Shown here piece after piece: positions 1 to 11,330 of a stretch of DNA of 64,000 nt. A model generated the notes under the pieces. The model was given only the letters and a program-made list of their open reading frames with translations. It searched no databases and was not told the DNA's origin. The position numbers and the translations under genes are program-made. Positions within the stretch are counted from its first letter, which is position 1, and each line of letters opens with the position of its first letter. The stretch covers positions 28,667,419 to 28,731,418 of the forward strand of contig OZ020486.1 in the NCBI GenBank assembly GCA_963971405.1, in the 5' to 3' direction. This DNA is from Psococerastis gibbosa (lineage: Eukaryota; Arthropoda; Insecta; Psocodea; Psocidae).

Positions 1-1974
1 ATTTAAATAGCAGTGACCGCGGGATTTACATGCATGAGTTGGATAACACAACAAGTAGAGAGAAAATTTACAGAACAAACACAGTCCGATCATTAATTGT
101 CCTCCCATCGGAATAATTATCTGCCCACTATCCCCCCAACTACCCTAAATGTTAAAACGAATGAAAGCGGGCTGTCAACAAAGACAAATTAGTCCATGTT
201 AATATTACGAGACCAAGGACTGGACCGCTGAATTCCCTATAGGCACTTCATCTTCCGCTCAATAAACTTCTAGCAGATAAACCACGAATATTTTGATAGC
301 CTTAATTCGCTCCAAGTTTTTGCCCCAATGCTAAAATCAACATCTTGTTCAAACTCTCCTGGACGTAATTAATAGGGTAAATTTATCGTGGCACCTACTG
401 GACTCCCCGCCCCCTCCCCCCTCACTGTTGCTTCAGCTCAAGATGAACCATTAATATTGTTAGAGGGTTCTCAAGGCTTTTCCCCTGTTTTTATACCGTT
501 AGGTAGGGCAATAAATTTAGACGCGAGAGGTCAGCATCGCGTCACCTTTGGTAACTTGTTCTGCCCCCTCCGCAGTGACCTAATATTGTATGTCCCAACG
601 CCTTGGAGATAATGCCCATGAATTTGAAGGAAGGTCCCTTAATTAATTTGGCCAGCGTGCATATACAGTACATTAAAACCAGGTGCTCGATTTCATTCAA
701 TTATGTACCTAATTGGGTAAGAGTACCTACTTATACATATAATAGTCTCTTTATTAACTTTGTAAAACTTAATGTCACTGTCACATACATTTACATATGA
801 CATAAAACCTTACTAAGTTATTTTTTATTCACAATGAGTGACCTACAGACTACTGTAATTATTTTCGTACGTGCATATTAAAGTTTATTATCTCCCATTA
901 ATTTAAATAATTATCATGGAATGGTTGTAGTGGCAAAGAATTAAATCAATATTTATCATTCCTGGTGTTATGATGCGTACAGTATCAATAATCTTTCGTT
1001 GTGACATCAATTTTAACAGCATTATACAGGTAGACGTCGCCTAATAGATGCCCGGCAATAACGTCTTATGCCTTAGTCCAATTGACACAACACGATATTT
1101 AATGTGGATCCTAAACCTATGCTACTGTGTCCAGTGTACTTTACAGGATTTCAAAAAAAATTTAAGTTATTCAAAATGTAGGTTGCGGACTGTGCAGAGT
1201 CTCAATAATTGGAGCAACGAAATTCCTAGATACGGTACATAATTATTGTAATTTAATAAAAACTATTTACGACTCCTGCCTCTTTGAATAGGAGCAAGCA
1301 GATATAAATGGAACACACTTTAACTTGTAAAATATTACTTATGTTATAAATTTATCGAATACTTCATGTAATAATAAATACTTATCGTAACTTAGATTTA
1401 AGGTTCGTCCGAAAAGACCTTTATACGGGCCGGGCGTGCTCATTGAAGAGAAAATCAGCTCACGGTAAATATTTTCACAAATATTAATCTCTTACATAAT
1501 TTCCGTTATTAGATCTGAAACACTTTCCATATAGAATGTTTCTACGCCATTAACGGAGGTCATTTTATTGGAAATCGGGAGTCAATTTTAGTGAGTTATG
1601 CAGCATTAATCTGCTCATGGCCGGCCATGCATGGTAATTACTGAAATACCAATATGCAGCGCTAATGCTTTTCTCTCTAGTTAAAAGCTAAATAGTACGC
1701 ACAATAAATCGTGCAGCATGTAAAAGGAATTACAATCAGAACGCACAAGCTTAGTTTAGGAAAAGTTGTGAATAAACTCAGCCTTCACCTATTATTCGTG
1801 AACACATGTGCTAGGCATAGCATGACATGATGTTACAAAAAAAGTTCCTTATATCTTATGAGTCTACGATAGTTCATAAACGTTTATCAACATCGATGCG
1901 GAGAACTGTCAGTGTATGCCCCAATATGGGTATTTTAAGAGTATCGATTTAACGATTTTCGAGTATCGATATAC
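1..1974. other. Intergenic DNA, no gene seen
   Basis: AT-rich sequence with only short open frames (up to about 75 codons) that lack recognisable motifs, splice context or homology. I see no terminal repeats or tRNA-like boxes. Confidence 0.6.
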
Positions 1975-2321
1975 AGACAAATTCTGCGCATATCATGGAG
2001 AGATCGTGTCCCTAATGCTAAGGTCATGAGGAGAATGGATTCAGCAGCCACGCTGCTGCTGACGGTTAAGAACCGGAAACTAGCATACTTCGGACATGTG
2101 ATGGGGACCGAAAAGTATCTCCTTCTGCAAGTAATAATCCAATGGAAGATAGAAGGACTGAGGGCTCCCGGCAGAAGAAGAACCTCTCTGAGGAGAATGC
2201 TGGGGCAGTGGTTTGGCAAGAGCACGACTTCCCTTTTCAGGGCAGCAGTCTCCAAGGTCCAAAGTGCCACGATGATCGCCAATCTTCGGTAGAAGAGGCA
2301 TTTAAAGAAGATGAAGAAAGA
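1975..2321 (+). mobile_element. 3' end of a non-LTR retrotransposon (LINE), C-terminal fragment
   Basis: The plus frame reads ILRISWRDRVPNAKVMRR and continues through KLAYFGHVM, KIEGLRAPGRRR, LFRAAVSKV and MIANLR, then a stop at 2290-2292 and an A/G-rich tail (gaagatgaagaaag). This order is the familiar C-terminal tail that follows the reverse transcriptase in a widespread insect LINE group. Only about 105 codons remain, with no reverse transcriptase, so the copy is 5'-truncated and dead. The same tail recurs at 60870-61215 and, as about 48 bp, at 14447-14494, all on the plus strand. The exact clade (RTE-like or CR1-like) cannot be fixed by eye. Confidence 0.8.
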
Positions 2322-2409
2322 TATCGAGTCGGGTGGATGGCTCTGTGGACACAGTAGGGGGTCGAAAGCTCTGTCGACCGTCTGTCATGATACCCCGAAC
2401 CTGGAGTGT

Positions 2410-2562
2410 CCTTTTGGCGGCGTTTCCATTGACCTCGTTCGTGAAAGCTACCGTGATATTGACGTGGTAGCAGACATTAAAGACAGTCTAAAAATGTCTG
2501 CTACCACGTCAATATCACGGTAGCTTTCACAAACTAGGTCAATGAAATGCCGCCTTTGGGTT
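2410..2562. repeat. Long inverted repeat (hairpin)
   Basis: Two arms of about 69 bp (2410-2478 and 2493-2562) face each other across a 14-nt loop (2479-2492). The inner 38 bp of each arm (from GTGAAAGCTACCGTGATATT inward) are perfectly complementary, and the outer part has a few mismatches. A transcript of either strand would fold into an extended stem. It lies about 90 bp after a LINE tail. It could be a foldback transposon remnant or a small-RNA precursor; the sequence alone does not decide. Confidence 0.8.
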
Positions 2563-3435
2563 GGCAAGGTTTGGTTTTAACTGCTATGCAGGCGGTGGGA
2601 TTGAAGAGGGCGTGTGGGCCGGAGCGTGCCATTTTTCTTTCTGTAGTGTGTGATAATTCTGTAGCCTGTAAGTCGGTAAATGCATGAGAATCAATCAAGA
2701 ATGTATATACGTTATGTCCTCCTCCCGCCCTGCGTTATAGACACCGGGAGCCCTAACAGTGAGCAACCAGTGACAATGTCCTTCAGTACACCCCAACAGG
2801 GTGATGCTACGTTTGTTCCGCGAGTCATGAATTCGAGAATATGTAGGATTCCATTCCGAACTGCGAATGAGCTGCCATATGCTGAAGAGAAAATTGAAGC
2901 AGTTAGGAACGAGGGCGCGAGACCGTCAACGTGCCAGTGAAGACCTCACTCCACTCACCAGACTTGGAAACTTTGCCCCAAGCTACAAATGGAATTTGTC
3001 AAACACACTAATATACCACAGACCAAAGTTATAATAGCATTTTAATGCGACAACTTTGAAAAAGTTTGCAGATCCAAATCGTGTGAGGAACCCGAAACTG
3101 TTGTTTTGTATTATGGAAAAGTTCCTTCACCCGAGGTTCGTCGTACAGTAACTACAATTAACAACTCAACCTTTTTAGGTGTCTCTGCCAAACTTTTCGG
3201 AGTTTCAGAGTCTTTCTTTGTTTTAAAAAGTGTCGGAATAAAATAACTCTGTTCTTTACAACTAACATATAGCTACAGACTCGAATTTTGTGGACTAAAC
3301 TTTTATAACGCTGCGCTGAGCGTGTAAGTGGTTTTCGTAAAATTTTCCAAATAGTACAACTTTCAACTAATCTTAGATTTACGATACGTATGAAATGCAC
3401 AAGAAATAATCAGAATCTGGTATTTGTACAATAGT
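2563..3435. other. Intergenic DNA, no gene seen
   Basis: Short open frames only. A stretch at 2690-2940 is open but has no recognisable domain. Confidence 0.5.
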
Positions 3436-3950
3436 AGAACCCAGTTTTTCTATATCCTTCAATTTCGGTTATAACGTGGAGGTTACCTCTTCAACCAAAG
3501 TTAATTCAATGTCAGTGTTTATACTCATATAATACTGCAATATAATGTGTAAAGCATTGCCTTTATGGCATTAACTAAGCTCGCAGACTTGTTCGGTTAG
3601 ATCGTTGTGTAGCTGTGCTAACCTGTCTAACATTACGAATCCTATAAGTAGAGGATATACATCAACTGTTCTTGTGCGGGCTTGTGGTCCAGCGGTTAAG
3701 ACGACGCCCCGGTTAGGCGTAGATCGTAGGTTCGAATCCCGCCAAGCCCAGTTTTTTCCATATCCTCTAATTTCGGTTATAACGAGGTGGTTACCTCTTT
3801 AACCAAAGTTAATTTAATGTCAGTGCTACATATACCATATAATACTACAATATATTGTGGTCGAGTGGTTAAGACGACGCCCCGGCTAGGCGTAGATCGT
3901 AGATTCGAGTCCCACCAAGCCCAGTTTTTCTATATCCTCTAATTTCAGTT
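3436..3950 (+). repeat. tRNA-derived SINE array (SINE family 1)
   Basis: In order: a tail plus spacer unit (3436-3677), a complete tRNA-like sequence (3678-3750), its tail (3751-3850), and a second 5'-truncated tRNA-like copy (3855-3923) with a short tail. The shared tail contains TATCCTCTAATTTCGGTTAT and ACCAAAGTTAATTTAATGTC. The tail in the first unit lies about 307 bp before the matching tail of the second. The minus-strand locus at 10942-11330 repeats the tail, spacer, tRNA-like, tail arrangement with a period of about 323 bp, so the tandem arrangement is a property of the family and not of one locus. Confidence 0.85.
3678..3750 (+). repeat. tRNA-like head of SINE family 1
   Basis: 73 nt that fold as a tRNA: acceptor GGGCTTG with CAAGCCC (7 of 7 pairs), D arm GTC with GAC, anticodon stem ACGCC with GGCGT (5 of 5), five-base variable loop AGATC, T loop TTCGAAT and discriminator A. 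The anticodon loop is CCGGTTA, so the anticodon position reads GGT (Thr), but position 33 is C where functional tRNAs have U. A run of six T (3752-3757), a polymerase III terminator, follows at once. Copies at three loci and C33 argue for a SINE head or tRNA-like repeat and against a decoding tRNA gene. Confidence 0.75.
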
Positions 3951-5404
3951 CATCAACACGTTTTTTGTTAAACCGAAAATCACCAAATTATTGGTCTGTT
4001 CCATTATTCATAAATAATCTGTCCTGGGGTTTTGACATATGGCTTTCAATATATGTTGGGCGTGTTTTCAGCATGACACAGTTAGGACGGAGCTTAATAT
4101 ACAATAATAAAGAACAATCGTACCTTACCTTAATAATTAATATACACCACTCCTCAAATAGAGTTTCTTGGCAATGAAGACCAATGATAGTGAAACATGG
4201 TGAAAATTATTTAATTAAAAATTGTATTTCATTCCATTTGAAAAATCACTCATCCCAGTTGTGAGAATGCAACTTAAATTTATTAAATGAAAATGAGAAA
4301 TGAGATGGAATGCTCAATCAGTGTTTTTGCGGTGCAATATTTCTGCTCTAGTTCCTACCTCTAATTTTGTTAAAAATTGATTGCCGCTCTGCGCAAGGCT
4401 CCAGCAAAGTATTGGACAGTTAAACAATTTAAGAATATAAAAATTCTATTCAAAATGCTATTCTTTAAATATCGCAGAATTTTTTGAGAAGACAAAGTCT
4501 TCATGACTGGGTACAGTTATTTTGTTCATGTAACTTTTGAACCATCCATTATAATATGACAAAATTCAAGATGAACGCATTTTATAAAATAACGGACAGT
4601 AATTTAATCAGAATAAATTATATTGATTAATAAAAAGAGAGATCCACTTGGTAACACTTAAAAACAACAAATTAACAAAAATAACAACGGGAAACACCTA
4701 AAATTTGCTAACACAACTAACACTACTAGTTTTTGAGGAGCGACATAAAATTGAAATCAACCCATCAGCTCTCATTTATTACGTAGAAGCGAAAATTACT
4801 GATACACAGATAATGTTTAGAAATATTTGTATTGTTTATGGCATTACACAGTACATAATCAGACTTAAGCTAGAATGCATTAATATCAAAATACAATATA
4901 ATGTTCAGTTACTAATTACACAGAAATTAGCCAGAGCGTATTGTAATTTTTTAATATGTCATTGCGCGTACTTTATTAATTAAAACCAATATGGCTGAAC
5001 AAACAGAATTGATTGAAAAACCGGCAGCACAACAGCTTTTGATTAGGGGCTGTAGCATTGTCATGAAGCAACCTTTGCTGTGCAATTGGGCTGCTGATGG
5101 TTTAATCTACAACAAGCACGAGCCTTTGTGATATCATTTCATAATTAAATTACACTTCATTGTTTTTTTTTTGTCAGCATCTCTTCTAATTATCGGAATC
5201 ATTGTGAAACGGATAATTTGATCAAGTCGTACACACTGGTACCTTTCTCTTTTTTATATAAACTTTGTTTTTTACAGCATTGAGGGAGCAGAGAAAATTA
5301 TAGCATAGGCTATTTGTAAAAACATTGGCCTTTTATAATTAGTCTAGTGATCCATTGAATTTTGCCATATGCCAAAGATAAAATATATACAATATTATCG
5401 ACTT
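3951..5404. other. Intergenic DNA, no gene seen
   Basis: Strongly AT-rich. The longest open frame (4705-4983) has no recognisable feature and no clear initiation context. Confidence 0.5.
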
Positions 5405-5560
5405 CGATGACCAGGTGGTAACGTGCTTGCACTTGTGCGAGTCTTTACACGCCATGCGATCGGAGACGTGTCGTAGCTCACCACGGGTACTAACCTACAG
5501 AGGCGACTGAAGAGGTCAATCGGATACATTCATTAAATTGTTTGTATGCGATTAATCTTT
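5405..5560 (+). repeat. Dispersed repeat (family 3), SINE-like
   Basis: Shares GTGGTAACGTGCTTGCACTT / TGTGCGAGTCTTTACACGCC and CTGAAGAGGTCAATCGGATA / CATTCATTAAATTG with copies at 24591-24700 and 57097-57235, all on the plus strand. The start resembles a polymerase III A box (GGTGGTAACGTG), but a clean B box is not visible. A tRNA-derived SINE is therefore only likely. Confidence 0.6.
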
Positions 5561-5680
5561 ATAAAAAAATACATATAATTATATAAAGTATTACTATATA
5601 TAGTATATATAGATGGATTCCTATATAAATAAGTCTCCTTACACAAATTCTATGACAAGAGCTAATGAGCGGAAATAAAT

Positions 5681-6091
5681 AATTGTCCAGTGTAACGACT
5701 CATTGGCCTTATGTGCTCGTTAAACTACTCGAGATTCACCATGGAATCCTTATCTGATGCGACTTTTGCCAAAAGCTATATGTATTGTATTTTCCGTATT
5801 AGAACCAGCCCCCACTCCACGCTACAAATTAAACTGAAGTATTTACTCAACTCAACCACATCATAATGTAATTTAATTAATCAGAAAATTGTCCAGTGTA
5901 ACGTTTCATTGGCCCTATGTTACCGATAAACTACTCGAGATTCACCATAGAATACCTCATGACTGTGACTTTTGCCAAAAGCTATATGTATTTCCCGTAT
6001 TTGAACCAGCCCCCACTCCACGCTACAATTAAACTGAAGTATTTACTCCATTCAACCACATCATAATGTAATTTAATTAATCAGGAAATTG
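5681..6091. repeat. Tandem duplication, unit about 206 bp, two copies
   Basis: Unit 1 (5681-5886) and unit 2 (5887 to about 6090) both run from AATTGTCCAGTGTAACG through ACTACTCGAGATTCACCAT, GCCCCCACTCCACGCTACAA and CATAATGTAATTTAATTAAT. They differ by scattered substitutions and small indels. AAATTG at the end of unit 2 starts a third unit that is not continued. No coding potential. Confidence 0.85.
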
Positions 6092-6487
6092 TAGATGTCT
6101 GAAGAGAAATGGGCGCAAAGACCTGCTGAATAATTAGTTAGGCCCACACGGCGCGCAGGGGGAGGGGGAGGGGGGATGTTGGGGTGTCTAAGCAAACCAA
6201 ACGACTTGTCACCATCGATCTTCACGTCTCATCACCCCCCACCACCGGGGGGAGTTCGGAACCCACGCCAAATAATATATGGAGCGACATTCTCAGTGGC
6301 AAGTTAATAACCACAAGGGTTTGAAACCAAAACACAACGGTGGAGGTGGTCGATGTTATTTGTTATTTTGAACACAAGCAAAGCTACAGCAATACAACTG
6401 CCGCTGCATACGGGGTGGCCTAGATTCGACGAATTAGACGATTTTCTAGGAAATGGTTGATGAAATAAAAAAATAAACATGCACAGT
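6092..6487. other. Intergenic DNA with G/C homopolymer tracts
   Basis: Contains G-rich (GGGGGAGGGGGAGGGGGG near 6160) and C-rich tracts (6235-6255). No gene seen. Confidence 0.5.
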
Positions 6488-6620
6488 ATAACTAAATAAA
6501 TAAATAAATGTATTGTGTTTCTTCAATATTACATATACAGGGAGAATATAATGAAGTAGAGGTCTTCTCCTGTGCTGGGCCCCCGTTAATACTAATAACT
6601 TATTTAATAATATATATATA
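6488..6620 (-). mobile_element. Possible 3' end of a retroposon
   Basis: Read on the minus strand, this runs GGGGGCCCAGCACAGGAGAA, then TGAAGAAACACAATACATTT and ends in (ATTT)n at about 6488-6510. That is the layout of a retroposon 3' UTR with a simple-repeat tail. No coding part is attached, so this is a weak assignment. Confidence 0.35.
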
Positions 6621-8867
6621 CAGTATATAACTATAGATGTATACCTAATTTAGGCTAAAGATAAAACTAAACTAAAACTATAATATACTAATTAATTTTA
6701 TGTAGACTCCAAATAAAATCACTAAGTAAGTAAGTAAGTTCATATACTAAGATAAAACAAGATAATGTAAGCCTAGTTCAAAAAGTTGCTCCTGCTTGGA
6801 CGTACCTGAGCCGGAAATGAGCCATGCTTACCTACTAAAGAAAAAATCTTATCTAAAAAATAAAAAATTTACTGCTGCTGATAACTAGTATCTTTTAGAA
6901 TTTATTATTTGTAAAAAAAATGAAGGAAATAAATTGATTTTTGCTTTTACTTCCATTATATACCATGTTTATTTGTCTACTTTTCAGTTCTAGGAAGAAC
7001 CTCCCCAGCACTCCGCAGCACATCTTAGCCTACTTTCAAAATAAAGCATAGTATGTAGTAATTATTGTAGTATTGGTTTGTCAATACGGCGGTACTGTTT
7101 CTAAGAAGGTACACCACCGACGCCAGCTTAGGGCAGAACCTAGTTATCTGAGGAGACCATACCAGACCACTCTCAAATTCAACCCCAGGAAAAACCGGCC
7201 AACACAGTGAATACGGTTTTGTGTCTTTGATAATTACCCTATCCAGGTGATTTTACATATAAACTTATAGAGAGGAACACGACATATAAAAAAAATATTT
7301 CCAACCCCGAATACTTCCCGAATTACTAAAAAATTTCAAATAAAACCAGTTGATGGGAGATGAACGCGATGACGCGTCACTATTCATCATGATTTGTGAC
7401 ATTGCTACATCAATTGTTGGCCATTTTATGGAGTATAAATTTCACAAAGCCACTAGGAAGCTTTGAACGTGCTCGCTTTCATTGCGGAACGATTGCGATC
7501 CAACAGCAAAATATGACAAAGCGAAGTTTATATTACTGGTGGAACATATTCATTTGTTAACAATTCATTAGCCTCCAGAAATTAAAGAGTTCCACATAGG
7601 GGATGAGAAAAAGTATTGGAAAAATCGCTTTGATTAGTGCAATTTACATCGAAGGAACCGAAAATTGTTTCTAGACAGTATCGGACAATGACTAGATTCA
7701 TATTAATAATAAGCGCTCGTTTGCCCTAAGATTCGGCCCTAATGGCTTAAGTTCGGAAATATATGTACGAATATAATTGTTTATATTGAAGAAAACAAAA
7801 CAATTACCCCGCTCATACCCATCCAAGATCATGCCGATTTCCAGAGCACTTTTTTGGCACTATCGTCTAGACTACAGGTTAAAACGAAATCAAGGGAGAA
7901 AAGCGGTTTTGGTTTCTATAAATAGGCAAAAATACACAAAATACCAGTTAGCTATACTAACAACGTATCTCAACTCCGATCTCATTTTAAAAATTCAGTG
8001 CATTCACAGTTGACCCGTCATATTGCATGTTGTCATGGAAGAAAATCTGTTTCCTTTGGAAGCTAAAAAATTTGTTGATAACACACATTTCCACACGAAA
8101 ATTACCAGAAAAGGTTTAAAGGTAATTATTTAAAGAAAAGTTTGGTTGTCGTGAACGAAGTGGTGTGATCGTATCGTATATCGTTCGAAAGCTGGTTTGA
8201 ATTCGTGCTCTGTGAGCGACAGGAGGGAAATAAGGGAGCACAAGGAATTCCATGCCAACTCAGGATAAACACGGCAGCAACTCTCTCTCACGGCACCCAA
8301 CAACCTACTTTACTATTCAGTTAAATAAATAATTATTGGATTTTGAGGGCCCAGGGGTATTCGTGGATCTAGCTGAAAATGAGAATACAACTAAAAATGT
8401 ATCTATTTCGTAATTTCTTGTTGATAACAACAATAGTCTGAATTTCACTTATGAAACAGACCGCAGCCCCGCACGCTTTTATTCATCATGTAATGTGTCA
8501 AAATTTATAGTTTGTTGCATATGAGCCGCGAGTTGAGCAATTATTTTAATGTAAAGCAATTCCTTCAATTTTGTGATTATGCAACATGTACATGACGTAT
8601 CACAAACGCGACGAAATGTACACACAACCGTTATTATTATTATTAACCCACTCCCGATCATTTTGCCTCGAGTTACCGGGCTCCAATAATTAAGTAAAAA
8701 CTTTGCCATACACTAACAGATCCTGTTACTGAAGCATAATGAGTTGCCTTGGGCTGTATTCAGCATAATATACTGTGGCACAGTGAAGTACGATGTAATG
8801 TGAATGTATCTTAGTTATTACTACAATATAATTATCCAACAACGGTCACTATATTAAGACAAAGTCT
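6621..8867. other. Intergenic DNA, no gene seen
   Basis: Contains a (GTAA)n microsatellite at 6725-6740 and short (ATT)n at 8631-8645. Open frames at 7777-8013 and 8479-8709 (minus) show no recognisable domain. Confidence 0.5.
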
Positions 8868-9140
8868 GGTTTATACAAGTGCAACATCATGGATGTCTAG
8901 ACTGTATGCCAAACCAAATGCACAAAGCCAGATTGCGCACAGAAGCGCTGAGAAGTCTAGGGTTAGACATAAACTTAATAAAAAATTTCAACAAAAAATC
9001 CGCTCTCCTGGAAAATTCTACAACTTGTCTGCAACAACTGTTTGTAAACAGCCTCTACAATTATTAGAAACGAACCTCGGCGAGTTGAGAGTCCGTAGAT
9101 GGTGGAGCGCCGTTTAAGGGCCAGAAGAAGTCATTATATT
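8868..9140 (+). mobile_element. Degenerate LINE 3' fragment (same family as 27866-28240)
   Basis: Begins TTTATACAAGTGCAACATCA, continues with CAAACCAAATGCACAAAG and ends with GTCCGTAGATGGTGGAGCG and a GCCAGAAGAAG tail. These match, in the same order, segments of the LINE tail at 27866-28240. The protein-level match is LGELRVRRWWSAV. The middle is scrambled or deleted and the copy is old. Confidence 0.6.
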
Positions 9141-10590
9141 GTTATCAGTACCACATTAGTGGGAGACGGCAATGAAAAAATCAAAATCAAAAAGTAAATT
9201 AATACACATAAAATACAATTCAATTTTATTTTACTCATTTACTTTTCCATTCTGAATTCTATTTTCCCAGACTTAACCTAGGCAGAGAGATGTAAATATA
9301 TATTGCCCTTCTCTGCTTCAGAGACAACTTTGTAACTAGCCTACGTGAAATAATAAAAAATAGACCTAAGTGACAAATGGCTCTACAGTTAGCAAGGAGC
9401 GAAACTAAACATTTTCAATGTGACAAGAGCCGCCTAATTTTAAATACTCATCGGAGTATCGAACAATTATCGAACAAGGAAATATTACTAATTAGCCATA
9501 TGAACCACAACATACCTGTATTACCGATAACAAAACTGGTTAAAATAGGAAATTTACAGTACAAAACTCAAAATTTCGAATTTCAAGAAGAAAAGCAAAA
9601 ATGTGCTGACGGGGAATAAATAACAAAAAATCAAAGTCACAAAACCATGAATGCGAATCTCGCACAATTTGATAAATGAGAGGATTATTAATGCAATGGT
9701 TCTTTTTTGAGGTAGTGCAGTCCAGACAGGCCGGGGAATTGTCCCGTGCAGGTGAATGAGCTGTCAGGTGGATGAAATACGATGTAACTAGTTTGTGTCG
9801 GGGTGACGACTCGGAAACGACCAGCTGCAGCCTGCACTTGTCAGCCTATTTCACGACAGCAATTCTGCGGTTTTTATCGTCAGAATGAAAATGTCCAACT
9901 CAACCGCAAGTCCTCCCCAGGACACACTTTCAGATTGCACAATAATAATGTAATTCCCAACCTTGTCAAGTCTTTTGTTTTGCTAGCAGTAGAAGAAAAA
10001 TTTAATTAATGGCATTTAATTAGTAGATATCGTATGAACCAGAGTAAGAGTAACTATTATACGGTTATGCCTCATATTTTAAGCTATTTCCCATTAAGTG
10101 CAGTGTTATGCAGTATTTCATGCAGTGTTTTATTATGTAATAAATGAGTGAAGATGAGGTATTTCGGTCGGGAATCGTTTTACAAAACATTTGTGGTTTA
10201 TCCATAAATTTAAAAATCTTATGATTGATGCATTTAGCCCCATGGTTATCGTTTCAATTAAGTTTTGTAAACTTGTAAATGAAAAACATTTCCATCCAGA
10301 CTTGTTACAGCCAAAAGAACGTCTCATTAAAGTGTTTCTTACCGAAAATGGTTGAATGCTTAAAAATGTTTAATTTTACATACTATTTTCACATTGCTTT
10401 CATTTGCTCCTATATACCTAATTATAAAATTGGTTAACCTGTTCCACCGTGTGTGCCGTGCGGAAGCAGCGCAAAACCAGTCTCCTATGACAAATATTAA
10501 TATTCAACAAAATTGTGATGCCAACTGTCCATACTGCACATAGCATATAGTTTAAATTATCTGCCACACGGACTATTAATTTAACATTTC
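9141..10590. other. Intergenic DNA, no gene seen
   Basis: Short open frames at 9377-9619, 9803-10009 and 10133-10327 (minus) lack recognisable motifs. Confidence 0.5.
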
Positions 10591-10903
10591 AGGTCCGGTA
10601 CACACTGGTGTTAAGAAATGTATTATGGGAACAAATGGACTGGTGATAGGTTGGTGCAAAGAAAAGTTAATATCTGAACGCACTTTCGAAGGTTTTGTGA
10701 CGTTGACGCGTTTTCAGGGCGGGTGGAGGGTAAAACCAAACAAAACCGTACGGCTTCCTCCTAGACACGTCAGATCATAGAATTCTTTTGAATAAAGACT
10801 CTACGGTTTTGCACCGACCATTCCATTCACCAAGCTCTATCCCTAACATGGAAAAGACAACGGCAAATCGCGACTGAAAGAATCGTCCGAGTGTACCGGA
10901 CCT
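10591..10903. mobile_element. MITE, 313 bp
   Basis: Ends are inverted copies of AGGTCCGGTACAC (left from 10591, right ending at 10903). The 8 bp outside them are AACATTTC and AAGTATTC, which agree at 6 of 8 positions and could be a decayed 8-bp target duplication of hAT type. No coding capacity inside. Confidence 0.6.
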
Positions 10904-10941
10904 AAGTATTCTTTTTTACTTACTTCTTCAGTGGCTTAATA

Positions 10942-11330
10942 CAGACCGAAATTAGAGGATATGGAAAAAACTGGGCTTGGCGGGATTCGAACCCACGATC
11001 TACGCCTAACCGGGGCGTCGTCTTAACCGCTGGACCACAAGCCCCGACAAGTCCAGTAAATGTCAAATCCTCTACTTATGCTCTAATTGACATGATTCGT
11101 GTTGCTAGACAGGTTAGCACAACTACACAACTATCTAACCGAACAGGTCTGTGAGCTGACTTAATTGCATAAAGGCAATGCTTTATTCATTACATTGTAG
11201 TATTATATGGTATATATAACACTGACATTAAATTAACTTTGGTTGAAGAGGTAACCTCCTCGTTATAACCGAAATTAGAGGATATGGAAAAAACTGGGCT
11301 TGGCGGGATTCGAACCCACGATCTACGCCT
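10942..11330 (-). repeat. tRNA-derived SINE array (SINE family 1), minus strand
   Basis: On the minus strand: a 5'-truncated tRNA-like 3' half (11295-11329), tail and spacer, then a full tRNA-like head (10972-11044) and its tail (10942-10971). The full head has perfect acceptor, anticodon and T stems (GTGGG with CCCGC, one G-T pair), the same loop CCGGTTA, and is followed by a T run. The offset between the two tRNA-like 3' ends is about 323 bp. Confidence 0.85.

Noticed and set aside
10972-11044. Functional tRNA gene
   Set aside because: The cloverleaf is perfect, but C33, repetition at several loci and a conserved downstream tail mark it as a SINE head.
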